A stretch of DNA of 64,000 nucleotides from Phycicoccus sp. HDW14 (GCF_011383005.1 NZ_CP049935.1:2728001-2792000), one strand, 5' to 3'; shown: positions 42,344 through 51,334, counted from the stretch's first letter. Notes: generated from the sequence alone by a model not told the origin. Numbers and translations are program-made.

Positions 42344-43465
42344 CTATTCACCTGTAGGAGTGGACATCCGGGACAACGCGTCGGCGATCTGTCGGTCACG
42401 GCCCTGCGCCGCATGCTGGTAGCGCAACGACGCGTTGACGCTGCTGTGGCCGAGGCGCTGCTGGAGCTCAGCCAGGGTCGCTCCGGCCATCGCGGCCATG
42501 GTGGCTCCGGTGTGGCGGAGGTCATGGAGCCGGAGGTCCGGGCGGCCGGCCGCCTCACGAGCAGCCCGCCACGGCTTGTACAGAGTCGATGGCTGGAGAC
42601 TCGACACCCCATCTGCGCCGGGGAAGAGCAGGGCATCCGCATCCACACCGGTGAAGGTGTCGAGATGATGAGCGATCGCCGGCAGGACGTGCGGTGGGAT
42701 GGCGACCGTCCGCGTCCCCGCTGCCGACTTCGGTGTGCCGATGACCGCGCGACCTCGAACCTGCGACACGGCACGCTCCACCCGCACCGTCCCAGTCTGG
42801 AGGTCGACGTCCCGGCGGCGGAGCTCCAACAACTCACCCGCGCGGAGCGCACACCATGCTGCAAGCAGGACCAGAGCGCGGTACTGCTCGGGCATCGCCT
42901 CGACGACCGCCGCGATCTCCTCGACCGTTGCCGGCCGCACCTCACGGGCCCGCGTCGTGTTCGACGCACCGCGGATGCGGCACGGGTTGGTCGTGATCAG
43001 GTCATCCGACAGCGCGGTGTTGAGGATCGCCTTGAGCAGCGCATAGGACCGGGCGCGGATGGTCGGTGTGCTCGGGTCCATCTCGCCCCACCATGCGCGT
43101 ACGTCAGCGGGAGTCACGGCGACCAGCGGCTGCTCACCGAAGGTCGGGAGGAGATAGCGCGCGAGGAGGTGCTCGTAGCCCTCACGCGTCTTCGGCTTGA
43201 GGCCTCGAGTGGCGACCCATGAGGCCGAGTAGCCGGCGAAGGTCACGACCGATGGTGCGGGCGTCGGCGGCTCGGGACGTTTCCACTCCCCCAGGATGAT
43301 GCGCTGCCGTTCGAGGCCGAGCCAGCCTTCGGCGTCGCCCTTGGAGAGGAAGGTCATCGGGGCATTGAGCCGACGCAGGTCGGGGGCCACGTAGCTCGCC
43401 TGCCACCGCCCCGAGGGCAGCCTGCGGATGCGCCCGAAGCCTCGGCGGCCGCTACGCCCGGCCAC
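42344..43465 (-). CDS. int: Tyrosine site-specific integrase
   Basis: 373 residues from ATG at 43465. N-terminal AP2-like arm-binding part (RRLPSGRWQASYVAPD), central SAM-like domain (TFAGYSASWVATRGLKPKTREGYEHLLARYLLPTFG), catalytic C-terminus. Active-site residues: Arg in CALRAGELLELRRRD (about 208), His-x-x-Arg in LHDLRHTGATMA (about 310-313), His in LGHSSVNASLRY and the nucleophile Tyr in RYQHAAQ near the C-terminus. It lies next to tRNA-Thr and the att core, so it inserted this island. Intact, so the island may still excise. Confidence 0.95.
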   Translation of the reverse strand: MAGRSGRRGFGRIRRLPSGRWQASYVAPDLRRLNAPMTFLSKGDAEGWLGLERQRIILGEWKRPEPPTPAPSVVTFAGYSASWVATRGLKPKTREGYEHLLARYLLPTFGEQPLVAVTPADVRAWWGEMDPSTPTIRARSYALLKAILNTALSDDLITTNPCRIRGASNTTRAREVRPATVEEIAAVVEAMPEQYRALVLLAAWCALRAGELLELRRRDVDLQTGTVRVERAVSQVRGRAVIGTPKSAAGTRTVAIPPHVLPAIAHHLDTFTGVDADALLFPGADGVSSLQPSTLYKPWRAAREAAGRPDLRLHDLRHTGATMAAMAGATLAELQQRLGHSSVNASLRYQHAAQGRDRQIADALSRMSTPTGE

Positions 43466-43494
43466 GCCCCGACCCGAACCTCAGCGGCGAACCG

Positions 43495-43523
43495 TGCCGC
43501 CCGCGTGCCATCTGCGTGCCATA
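43495..43523. promoter_or_regulatory. Candidate integrase arm-type repeats
   Basis: GCGTGCCA occurs at 43503-43510 and 43514-43521, in the same double arrangement as at 31200-31222 near attL. The repeats lie between the integrase start and the att core. Confidence 0.5.
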
Positions 43524-43629
43524 TCCACGGCTCGTGCCGTCCATCCGTGACCACCTCTGTCCGCTCGCTAGAGAGCGTCCTTAGAGGCATTTTTGCAGGT
43601 GAGAGGGCATACGACAAGGTCATGAGACG

Positions 43630-43672
43630 GAGCTGGCGGGGGGACTCGAACCCCCAACCCCCTGTTTACAAG
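43630..43672. other. attR core: 3' half of tRNA-Thr
   Basis: 43 bases identical to 31085-31127. Crossover lies within this segment, so the tRNA gene keeps a full sequence after integration. Confidence 0.92.
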
Positions 43673-43703
43673 ACAGGTGCGCTACCGGTTGCGCCACGCC
43701 AGC
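43631..43703 (-). tRNA. tRNA-Thr (anticodon UGU)
   Basis: 73 bases. Acceptor GCTGGCG pairs with CGCCAGC; D arm GCGC-AACCGGTA-GCGC; anticodon stem CCTGT/ACAGG with loop CTTGTAA, anticodon TGT; T arm GGGGG-TTCGAGT-CCCCC; discriminator T. CCA is not encoded. The 3' half is the integration target of the island. Confidence 0.95.
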
Positions 43704-43763
43704 GGGCCGGCCAGCGACCGGCGGCGACACACTCTAGCCGGGACGGGCAGCCCCACCGGCAGC

Positions 43764-44054
43764 TCAGGGAGCCGGCGACTCCTCCGCCGGTCCGGACGCC
43801 TCGGCGGGTCGGGCCGGCGCCGCGGCACGCGGTCGCACCGGACCCCCCGGCGACCCGTGCAGCACCGAGGCGACCACGCCCACGCCCATGACGGCCACCG
43901 TCCAGGCCAGCCCGAAGCGCAGCACGGCGTCCTCGACCGAGAGGTTGCCGCGGTAGACGAGCAGCCCCGCCGGCACGAACATCAGCACCCCGAACAGCGC
44001 ACCGAAGCCGAAGCGCTCGGGCGAGTGGGCGACGCGGCGGCCCCGGCTCGCCAC
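43764..44054 (-). CDS. Small membrane protein after flhA
   Basis: 96 residues from GTG at 44054, right after the flhA stop. Two helices (FGFGALFGVLMFVPAGLLVYRG, about 14-35, and VLRFGLAWTVAVMGVGVVASVL, about 44-65), then a Pro/Ala-rich tail. Last gene of the flagellar operon. No family recognised; co-transcription is the only link to motility. Confidence 0.6.
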   Translation of the reverse strand: MASRGRRVAHSPERFGFGALFGVLMFVPAGLLVYRGNLSVEDAVLRFGLAWTVAVMGVGVVASVLHGSPGGPVRPRAAAPARPAEASGPAEESPAP

Positions 44055-44055
44055 G

Positions 44056-46140
44056 TCACCCCACCGCCTGGACGGGGACGACGCCGGCCGGTTCGACGTC
44101 GACCACACCGGCCGTCGTCAGCTGCAGGTGCCCACCGAGCTCCTGGTAGGCCAGCACCGCGAGCTGCGGCGCGGTCGACTCCACGAGCCGGCGGACGGGT
44201 CGGCGCAGCGGCTGCGCGCAGACGAGCACCGGCTGGACGCCCCGCTCCTCCACCACCCGCGACACCCGGGCCGCCTCGGTGACGACCTGCTCCGCGAGGA
44301 ACGGGTCGAGGGCCAGCTGCACCCCGGCCTCCGAGGGCCGCAGCGCCTCGAGGAGCCGCTGCTCCAGGCGCGGCTCGAAGGTCAGCACGTGCAGCTCGCC
44401 GCCCACGGCGTGCGAGGCCGCGATGGCCGGACCGAGCGCCAGGCGTGCCGCCTCGACGAGGCCGTCGGGGTCGGTGGAGACCCTGGCGCGCAACGAGATC
44501 GCCTCGAAGATGCGAACCAGGTCGCGGATGGCGACGCCCTCGGCGAGCAGGCCCTTGAGGCAGCGCTGCACCTCACCGAGCGAGAGCGGCGAGGGGGTCA
44601 GCTCGTCGACGACCTGCGGGTGCGTGGCACGGACAGCGTCGACGAGCAGCTTGACGTCCTCGCGCCCGAGCAGGTCGGCGGCGTGGCGGCGCACGGTCTC
44701 GGCGAGGTGCGTCGTGATGACCGAGGAGCGGTCGACGACCGTGCCGTCGAGCGCCTCGGCCCGGCCGCGCAGGTGGGCCGCGACCCACTTCGCCTCGAGC
44801 CCGAAGACCGGCTCGCGGGTGGGCGTCCCGTCGAGGTGGTTGATCGCGTCGCCGATGACGAGCACGTGGCCGCCCGGAGCCTCGGCCCGCGCGACCTCGA
44901 CGCCGTGGACGCGGATCGCGTAGGTGTGCGAGGGCAGGTCGAGGTTGTCGCGGGTGCGCACGAGCGGGATGACGATGCCGAGCTCCATGGCCAGCTTGCG
45001 GCGCAGTGCCTTGACCCGACCGAGCAGGTCGCCGCCGTTGTCGGTGTCGACGAGGCTGATGAGGTCGAAGGCCAGCTCGAGCTCGAGCGGCTCGACGCGG
45101 ATGTCCTGGGCGAGCACCTCGGGGCTGTCGGGCGACGGCTCGGACTGCTTGGCCTCGACCGCCTCCTGCGCCTTGCGGGCCGCCTCGCGCTCCTCGAGCT
45201 TCGGCATCGAGCGGGCCAGGACGAGAGCGCCGCCGCCGACGAGGAGGAACGGCAGCTTCGGCAGCGACGGCACGAGGGCCAGCGCCATGATGACGACGCC
45301 GGCCAGCTGGATCGCCCCGCGCTGGGCGCCGAACTGGTGGAGGATGTCGCCGCCCATGTCGCGGTCGGTCGCGGCGCGCGTGACGATGATGCCGGTCGAC
45401 ATCGAGAGCAGCAGGGCCGGGATCTGCGACACGAGCCCGTCACCGACCGAGAGCAGGCTGTAGGTGCTCACGGCGTCGCCGATCGACTGGCCGTTCTGCG
45501 CGACGCCGATGACGAGGCCGCCGATGAGGTTGACGAGCGTGATGACGATGGCGGCGATCGCGTCGCCCTTGACGAACTTCGAGGCACCGTCCATCGCGCC
45601 GTAGAAGTCGGCCTCGGCCGCGACATCGGCCCGCCGCTGGCGCGCCTGGTCCTCGTCGATGAGCCCCGAGTTGAGGTCGGCGTCGATGGCCATCTGCTTG
45701 CCGGGCATCGCGTCGAGGGTGAACCGGGCGGCGACCTCGGCGACGCGGCCGGCGCCGTTGGTGATGACGACGAACTGGATGACGATGAGGATGAGGAAGA
45801 TGACGAGGCCGACGACGATCGAGCTGCCGACGACGACGTGACCGAACGCCTCGATGACCTTGCCCGCGAACCCGTCGACGAGCACGAGGCGGGTCGCGCT
45901 GACGTTGAGCGCCAGCCGGAACAGGGTCGCGACGAGCAGCAGCGACGGGAAGACGGCGAAGTCGAGCGGCCGGGTGACCCGCAGCGCGACGAGCAGCACG
46001 AGCACCGAGAGCGTGAGGTTCAGCGCGAGCAGCAGGTCGAGGACCATGCTCGGCACCGGCACGACCATGAGCACGACGACCGCGACGACGGCGCCGGGGA
46101 TGCCGATCTGGCTCAGCCGCGCCGAGCGGGCCTTCTTCAT
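44056..46140 (-). CDS. flhA: Flagellar biosynthesis protein FlhA
   Basis: 694 residues, the usual FlhA length. About eight membrane helices in the first 310 residues (VVAVVVLMVVPVPSMVLDLLLALNL; FPSLLLVATLFRLALNVSATRLVL) with the FHIPEP-type loop FVKGDAIAAIVITLVNLIGG after the cytosolic loop. The C-terminal cytosolic domain forms the nonameric export ring that docks late chaperone-substrate complexes. FlhA is the largest subunit of the export gate and couples proton flow to export. It follows flhB, separated by about 170 bases containing a perfect 24-bp hairpin. Confidence 0.97.
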   Translation of the reverse strand: MKKARSARLSQIGIPGAVVAVVVLMVVPVPSMVLDLLLALNLTLSVLVLLVALRVTRPLDFAVFPSLLLVATLFRLALNVSATRLVLVDGFAGKVIEAFGHVVVGSSIVVGLVIFLILIVIQFVVITNGAGRVAEVAARFTLDAMPGKQMAIDADLNSGLIDEDQARQRRADVAAEADFYGAMDGASKFVKGDAIAAIVITLVNLIGGLVIGVAQNGQSIGDAVSTYSLLSVGDGLVSQIPALLLSMSTGIIVTRAATDRDMGGDILHQFGAQRGAIQLAGVVIMALALVPSLPKLPFLLVGGGALVLARSMPKLEEREAARKAQEAVEAKQSEPSPDSPEVLAQDIRVEPLELELAFDLISLVDTDNGGDLLGRVKALRRKLAMELGIVIPLVRTRDNLDLPSHTYAIRVHGVEVARAEAPGGHVLVIGDAINHLDGTPTREPVFGLEAKWVAAHLRGRAEALDGTVVDRSSVITTHLAETVRRHAADLLGREDVKLLVDAVRATHPQVVDELTPSPLSLGEVQRCLKGLLAEGVAIRDLVRIFEAISLRARVSTDPDGLVEAARLALGPAIAASHAVGGELHVLTFEPRLEQRLLEALRPSEAGVQLALDPFLAEQVVTEAARVSRVVEERGVQPVLVCAQPLRRPVRRLVESTAPQLAVLAYQELGGHLQLTTAGVVDVEPAGVVPVQAVG

Positions 46141-46231
46141 CGCACCTCGCCAGGGGTCGGGGCAGGGGTCGGGTCAGTCATCTCGGGTCCCTCATCGGCA
46201 GGCGCACACCGGACCTGAGCGCTTCTCCCCC

Positions 46232-46283
46232 GCGAACGTGTGTGAAGACCGTCGGGGTGCCGACGGTCTTCACACACGTTCGC
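46232..46283. repeat. Perfect 24-bp inverted repeat between flhB and flhA
   Basis: The 24 bases at 46232-46255 (beginning GCGAACGTGTGTGAAGACC) are the exact reverse complement of 46260-46283, across a 4-base loop. It would form an extremely stable hairpin in the flagellar transcript. It could be an internal terminator/attenuator, an mRNA processing site or a mobile REP-like palindrome. Confidence 0.9.
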
Positions 46284-46311
46284 AGGAAGGTCGCCGGGAG
46301 CGAGCGCGCGG

Positions 46312-47420
46312 TCAGACGGCGACACCGACGCGCTCCCGTCCGGCCGAGGGGTTGCGGTGGATGCCGCTGACGATGCCGCGCCGCTTGAGCCCGACGACGA
46401 AGACGAACACCCCGGCGACCGCGTCGAACAGCTCCGACGGGATCTCCTCCCCGATGCCGCAGAGCCGGAAGACGGTGCGCGCCAACGGGATGTCCTCGAC
46501 CATCGGCAGTCGCAGCTCGGCCGCCTCCTCGCGGATGCGGGTCGCCGCCGCCCCGGCGCCGCGGGCGACGACCCGGGGCGCACCACGGCCCGGCTCGTAC
46601 TTCAGGGCGACGGCCACGTGCGTCGGGTTGACGAGCACGACGTCGGCCGAGGAGAGGTCGGCGAGCATGCGGTTGCGGCTCATCTGCCGCTGCTTGCCGC
46701 GGATCATCCCCTTGACGAACGGGTCGCCGTCGGTCTGCTTGTGCTCGCGCTTGACCTCGTCCATCGACATCTTCAGCGAGGTGCCGATCCGCCGGCGCTC
46801 GGCCGCGTAGTCGGCGGCGGCGAGCACCAGCCCGACACCGGCGACGACCTGGAGGACGTGGAGGGCGGCACCGACGGCCGCTGACGCCGCGGCCCGAGCG
46901 ACCACGACCCCCCGCTCGTCATGAGCACGGCGACGTCGCGCAGCTGGGTGTAGCCGATCCAGCCGAACACGACGAACTTGAGCATCGTCTTGGCGAAGGT
47001 CCAGGCCGAGTGCGCGGACACGAGCTGCTTGAGGCCCTTGCCCGGGTTGAGCACCTTGAAGTTCGGCTTGAATTTGCCGGGGAAGACCCGTAGGCCGCCC
47101 TGCGCCCCGTTGCTCACGAGGGCGGCGGCGACCATCACGCCGAAGAACGGGGCCATGAGCCACAGCGCGTCGACCCCCGCCTGGCGCATCACCGCGATGC
47201 CCTGCTCGGGGCGCGGGTCGATGACCACCTCGCGCACGCCCTGGAGCAGGTCGGCCATCAGCTCGCCGAGCCCGGCGGCCAGCCGCGGCAGCAGCAGCGA
47301 CGCGAGGAGCACCGCCACCCACGCGCTCAGCTCGGCGGTGCGCGGGACCTGTCCGTCCCGGCGGGCCTTCTTGAGCTTCTGCTGGGTCGGCTTCTCGGTC
47401 TTCGACGCCTTGTCGCTCAC
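46312..47420 (-). CDS. flhB: Flagellar export-gate protein FlhB (single-base deletion at 46908-46913)
   Basis: Corrected product about 369 residues from ATG at 47420. N-terminus SDKASKTEKPTQQKLKKARRDGQVPRTAELSAW is the FlhB/SctU opening. Four membrane helices, then the cytosolic domain with the self-cleaving NPTH (VVLVNPTHVAVALKYEPG). The break after VLMTSGG is fixed by one extra base in the C6 run at 46908-46913 (+ strand), giving VVVARAAASAAVGAALHVL. FlhB switches the export machine from hook to filament substrates by autocleavage at NPTH. Confidence 0.95.
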
Positions 47421-47427
47421 GCCGCCC

Positions 47428-48207
47428 TCACCCCGCCGCCCCCATCATCCGGGCCACCGACGTCATGTCCCGGCCGGCCTGGTCGAGCAGCCCGCTGACG
47501 ACGCCGGGCAGCATCGCGAAGGCGATCCCGGCGAAGCTGATCGCGAGGACGATCTTCACGGGGAAGCTGATCGCGAAGATGTTGAGGGTGGGCACCGCGC
47601 GCGAGATGAGCCCGAGGGCCACCTCGGAGAGGAACAGGACGACGAGCACGGGGGCCGCCACCTGCAGCGCGCCACCGAGGAAGGTGCCGACGTCGTGGGT
47701 GACCAACCGGGCGAGGTCGCCGAGCGACATCGGGTGCAGCGGAACGACACTGAACGTCGAGATCAGCCCGCGCACGAGGAACAGGTGCCCGCCGGCGGCG
47801 AAGAGCATCGTGATGGCCAGCAGCTGCTGGATCCGCCCGAACATGCTCGCCGAGACGTTGGACAGCGGGTCGTAGAGGCTCGCGAGGGTGAAGCCGCTCG
47901 CGAGGTCGAGCAGTTCGCCGGCGGCCTGGACCACGGCGAACGCGGCGAGCACGACGAAGCCCATCACGGCCCCGACCGCCGCCTGGTAGAGCGCCGCCCC
48001 CGCGAGCGGCAGCAGCTCGAGGGCGGGGGTGGCCTGGCCGCGCAGCGAGGGCAGCACGGCCAGGGCCAGCGCGACCGCGAGCCCGGCCTTGACCCGCACC
48101 GGGACCGCCTTGCTGCTGAACGGCGGTGCGAGGAGGAAGAACGCCGAGAGCCGCACCGTCGCGAGCAGCATCGTGACGAAGGAGTCCGCGGCGAGCGAGA
48201 TGGTCAT
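47428..48207 (-). CDS. fliR: Flagellar export-gate protein FliR
   Basis: 259 residues, six or so membrane helices: FVTMLLATVRLSAFFLLAPPFSSKAVPVRVKAGLAVALALAVLP at the N-terminus is the FliR signature, and MSVAPLHPMSL-like loops and LNIFAISFPVKIVLAISFAGIAFAML near the C-terminus agree. FliR builds the membrane export channel with FliP and FliQ. Stop and start of fliQ share one base. Confidence 0.95.
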   Translation of the reverse strand: MTISLAADSFVTMLLATVRLSAFFLLAPPFSSKAVPVRVKAGLAVALALAVLPSLRGQATPALELLPLAGAALYQAAVGAVMGFVVLAAFAVVQAAGELLDLASGFTLASLYDPLSNVSASMFGRIQQLLAITMLFAAGGHLFLVRGLISTFSVVPLHPMSLGDLARLVTHDVGTFLGGALQVAAPVLVVLFLSEVALGLISRAVPTLNIFAISFPVKIVLAISFAGIAFAMLPGVVSGLLDQAGRDMTSVARMMGAAG

Positions 48208-48476
48208 CAGGCGAGCAGCTGGGGCAGCATCGCGAACATGCTGCGGGTGAAGGCCACGATCTCGGCGAGCATCCAGTGACCCGCGACGACGAGCACGACG
48301 GCGACCCCGAGCAGCTTCGGGACGAAGCTGAGGGTCACCTCCTGCACCTGCGTGACGGCCTGGAACAGGGAGATGACGAACCCGATGGCCAGCGCCGTGA
48401 GCAGCACGGGCAGGGCGAGCTTGGCGCTGACGATCATCGCCTGCACCCCGATGTGCACGATGTCCGCGTCGGTCAT
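48207..48476 (-). CDS. fliQ: Flagellar export-gate protein FliQ
   Basis: 89 residues with two membrane helices (MIVSAKLALPVLLTALAIGFVISLFQAVTQVQEVTLSFVPKLLGVAVVLVVAGHWML). The loop with Q-A-V-T-Q-x-Q-E-x-T-L-x-F-x-P-K is the near-invariant FliQ sequence. Forms part of the FliPQR channel. Confidence 0.96.
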   Translation of the reverse strand: MTDADIVHIGVQAMIVSAKLALPVLLTALAIGFVISLFQAVTQVQEVTLSFVPKLLGVAVVLVVAGHWMLAEIVAFTRSMFAMLPQLLA

Positions 48477-48486
48477 GTCGGCCTCC

Positions 48487-49290
48487 TCACCGGTAGCTCT
48501 GGACGAGGGCGGTGACGATGAGGCCCCAGCCGTCGACCATGACGAAGAGCAGGAGCTTGAAGGGCAGCGAGATGAGCGCGGGCGGCAGCATCATCATGCC
48601 CATCGACATGAGCACCGAGCTGACGACGACGTCGATGACGAGGAACGGCACGAAGACGACGAACCCGATGATGAACGCCGACTTCAGCTCCGAGAGGACG
48701 AAGGCCGGCACGAGCGTGGTCAGCGGCACGTCGTCGATCGACGCGGGCTTCTCCTCGCCGCTCAGCTTGACCATCGTCGCGAGCTCGGCCGGCCGGGTCT
48801 GCTTGCCCATGAAGTCGCGCAGCGGCTCGACGGTGCGCTCGACGGCGACCGACTGGCTGATCTCGCCCTTGAGGTAGGGCTGGACGCCCTGGTCGTTCAT
48901 CTGCGACAGCACCGGCGCCATGATGAACATGCTGAGGAAGAGCGCGAGCCCGACGAGCACCTGGTTCGGCGGGATGGTCTGGGTGCCGAGGGCGTTGCGG
49001 GTCAGCGACAGCACGACGATGACCTTGGTGAAGGCCGTCGTGAGCACGAGCAGTGCCGGGGCCAGCGACAGCACCGTGAGCAGGACGATGATCGTCACGG
49101 TCTGGCTCGGGGCCGCGGCGGCGGGGTCGATGTTCACCGAGACCGTGCCCGGCGTGGAGGCCGAGGGGCTGGGGGTCGGCGACGGCGCGGCGGACGCGAC
49201 CGCGGCACCCGGGCCGACGGTGAGGAGGAGGACCCCGGCGAGGAGCGCGAGGTGGCGCAGCCGGCGGACCGGCGCGAGGGGACTAGGCAC
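48487..49290 (-). CDS. fliP: Flagellar export-gate protein FliP
   Basis: 267 residues from GTG at 49290 (AAGG six bases upstream; a GTG at 49296 is equally possible and would overlap the end of fliO). A signal peptide (LALLAGVLLLTVGPGAAVASA) is followed by the usual FliP core: TIIVLLTVLSLAPALLVLTTAFTKVIVVLSLTRNALGTQTIPPNQVLVGLALFLSMFIM (about 65-123), then SELKSAFIIGFVVFVPFLVIDVVVSSVLMSMGMMMLPPALISLPFKLLLFV. Core of the export channel. Confidence 0.96.
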   Translation of the reverse strand: MPSPLAPVRRLRHLALLAGVLLLTVGPGAAVASAAPSPTPSPSASTPGTVSVNIDPAAAAPSQTVTIIVLLTVLSLAPALLVLTTAFTKVIVVLSLTRNALGTQTIPPNQVLVGLALFLSMFIMAPVLSQMNDQGVQPYLKGEISQSVAVERTVEPLRDFMGKQTRPAELATMVKLSGEEKPASIDDVPLTTLVPAFVLSELKSAFIIGFVVFVPFLVIDVVVSSVLMSMGMMMLPPALISLPFKLLLFVMVDGWGLIVTALVQSYR

Positions 49291-49900
49291 GACCACCCTT
49301 GATGGCGCCGACGACGAGGGTGGCCGCGTTCCAGGGCCAGCCGGTCGGGACCGGGGTGGTCGGTGACCCACCGTGCTGTGCGGTACCGGCGTGCGCACCG
49401 GCGTGGGTGCCGGTGTGCGACACGGCGGGCAGGCGCAGCCGCGAGGGGTGCCGGCGCTCGATGGCCCGGCGCTCGGCGCGGGTCGTCGGCACGAGGGCCA
49501 GGGCGGCGTGCGGCTCGGCGGCGGAGCGGGCCGCGAGGACGCTGGCGAAGTCGCGCTCGGGAGCCGGGCCCGGACCGTCCTCGTCGTCGTCACCGGGGAC
49601 GGCGGCGACGGCCGGCACGGCGGCGACCGCGGGCACGGGGTCGAGCTCGCGCAGCACCGAGACCTGCTGGTCGGTGACGCCGAGTACGAGCACCTGCTCG
49701 CCGACCCGGACGACGTGGAGCGCGGACCCGCGGCTCAGGGCGCGCCGCGACAGCAGCTCGACCTCGACCCCGGTGCGCCCGCCGACGGTGCCGCCGACGC
49801 CCCGCTTGCGCGCCCAGCGGGCGAGCATCACGAGGAGGGTGAGCACGACGCCGAGGGAGACGAGCAGCCTCAGCACCGCGAGCACGGTGGATCCGTCCAT
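49283..49900 (-). CDS. fliO: Flagellar protein FliO
   Basis: 205 residues from ATG at 49900. One N-terminal membrane helix (LAVLRLLVSLGVVLTLLVMLARWARKRG), then a beta-strand domain (VEVELLSRRALSRGSALHVVRVGEQVLVLGVTDQQVSVL) typical of FliO, which assists FliP assembly. The C-terminal half is Pro/Ala-rich with a His-rich short repeat (GTHAGAHAGTAQHGG). Longer than most FliO proteins because of that tail. Confidence 0.9.
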   Translation of the reverse strand: MDGSTVLAVLRLLVSLGVVLTLLVMLARWARKRGVGGTVGGRTGVEVELLSRRALSRGSALHVVRVGEQVLVLGVTDQQVSVLRELDPVPAVAAVPAVAAVPGDDDEDGPGPAPERDFASVLAARSAAEPHAALALVPTTRAERRAIERRHPSRLRLPAVSHTGTHAGAHAGTAQHGGSPTTPVPTGWPWNAATLVVGAIKGGRA

Positions 49901-50340
49901 CAGGCGCCGAGCCCCACGGCCGGGTCGGAGCTGACGACCTCGGTGATCCGGACCGCGTACTCGTCGTCGACGACGACGACCTCGCCACGGGCCATGAGGG
50001 TGCCGTTGACGAGGACGTCGACGGGGCTGCCGGCCGGGCGGTCGAGCTCGACGACGGCGCCGGGTGCCAGGGCGAGCACCTCGCGGACCGTCATCCGGCT
50101 GCGGCCCAGCTCGACGCTGATGCCCAGCTCGACCTCGCGCAGCAGGTGCAGGCGTCGCGGGTCCACGGCGGCGGGCGGCACGGCGGCGGCCGGGACGGGT
50201 GCGGCGGGGACGGGGGACGCGGGCACGGCGGACGTGACCGGCACGGCGGACGTGACCGGCACCGTGGGCGCGACGGGCGCCGCGGCGGCGAAGTCGGTGC
50301 CGCTCGCGAACGGGTCCTGCGGGGCGTCGGGGAAGGTCAT
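49900..50340 (-). CDS. fliN: Flagellar motor switch protein FliN
   Basis: 146 residues. The C-terminal SpoA domain (LREVELGISVELGRSRMTVREVLALAPGAVVELDRPAGSPVDVLVNGTLMARGEVVVVDDEYAVRITEV) is complete. The N-terminus is a low-complexity Val/Pro/Ala linker with an internal repeat (PVTSAVPVTSAVP). FliN forms the lower C-ring and helps direct cargo to the export gate. Stop and start of fliO share one base. Confidence 0.95.
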   Translation of the reverse strand: MTFPDAPQDPFASGTDFAAAAPVAPTVPVTSAVPVTSAVPASPVPAAPVPAAAVPPAAVDPRRLHLLREVELGISVELGRSRMTVREVLALAPGAVVELDRPAGSPVDVLVNGTLMARGEVVVVDDEYAVRITEVVSSDPAVGLGA

Positions 50341-50362
50341 GTCGGGTCCTTGCGTCGGGGGG

Positions 50363-51238
50363 TCAGGGGACGATCTGGACGGCGAGGCGCCGGCCGTGGC
50401 TTCCGGGGGTGGCGCGGGCGACGCGGACGCCGCCCGTCGAGACGACGAGCGGGTCGTGGACCCGGTGGCGCAGCGGCACGAGGTCGCCGACGGTCAGGGC
50501 GAAGACCTCGCCGGAGGTGAGCGTGACCTCGCGGAAGGCGACCTGGACGTCGACCTCGACCTGGGAGAGCCGGTCGGTGACGACGCGGCGGGTCTGGGCG
50601 GTGCGCTCGCCGGCGGCGGCGTCGTCGTCCTCCGCGACCCGGTCGAGGGTCGTGAGCAGCGGGGTGAGGGTGCTGAGCGTCAGGCAGACGGTGAGCGGCA
50701 CGGGGCGCTCGAAGACGGTGACCTCGACCTCGATGGTCACGACCGGGTCGGTGACGCGGGCGACCTGGTGGAAGCGGGTCGTGGTCTCGAGGCCGGTCGG
50801 GGCGACGGGCAGGTCGCCGACGACGGAGAAGGCGAAGGGCAGCTCGGCCGCGAGCTGGCCGACGAGCTGCTCGGCGAGCGCGGCCTCGATCTCGGTCAGC
50901 GGCCGCTCGGGCTGGGCACCGGTGCCGGTCCCGCCGAGCATCCGGTCGAGGAAGCCCATCGTGTCGCCGAGGCCGAGCTGGAGGTGGCCACCGCCCGGGA
51001 GGCCCTCGACGGACAGTGCACCGAGGACGCTCGGACGCGCGAGAGCGTCGAGGAACTCGCCGTACGTGCGCTGGCCGAGGCCGGCCACCCGGGCGGTGAC
51101 GATGGTGCGGAGGCCCGTCGAGAGCACGGTCGAGACCCGTCGTGCATAGGTCTCGGCGACGACCTGCAGCGCCTGCTCCCGCTGGCGGGAGAGGCGGTCC
51201 GGGCTGCGGAAGTCGTACGCAGCGGGCTCCACACTCAC
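50363..51238 (-). CDS. fliM: Flagellar motor switch protein FliM
   Basis: 291 residues from GTG at 51238. Starts YDFRSPDRLSRQREQALQVVAETYARRVSTVLSTGL, the FliM middle-domain entry, and ends with a SpoA domain (VDVQVAFREVTLTSGEVFALTVGDLVPLRHRVHDPLVVS). The N-terminal CheY-binding E-I-D-A-L-L-type peptide is not visible in this frame or just upstream, so CheY coupling may differ; actinobacterial FliM proteins often start this way. Part of the C-ring that sets rotation direction. Confidence 0.95.
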   Translation of the reverse strand: MSVEPAAYDFRSPDRLSRQREQALQVVAETYARRVSTVLSTGLRTIVTARVAGLGQRTYGEFLDALARPSVLGALSVEGLPGGGHLQLGLGDTMGFLDRMLGGTGTGAQPERPLTEIEAALAEQLVGQLAAELPFAFSVVGDLPVAPTGLETTTRFHQVARVTDPVVTIEVEVTVFERPVPLTVCLTLSTLTPLLTTLDRVAEDDDAAAGERTAQTRRVVTDRLSQVEVDVQVAFREVTLTSGEVFALTVGDLVPLRHRVHDPLVVSTGGVRVARATPGSHGRRLAVQIVP

Positions 51239-51334
51239 GCCCTCCCCATCGGCACCACCGACGGGGACTGAAGGGCCCGGGACCGGTCGGCGCCGGGTCG
51301 GGCCGTTCGGCCGATGCCGGCCACCCCCACCCGG

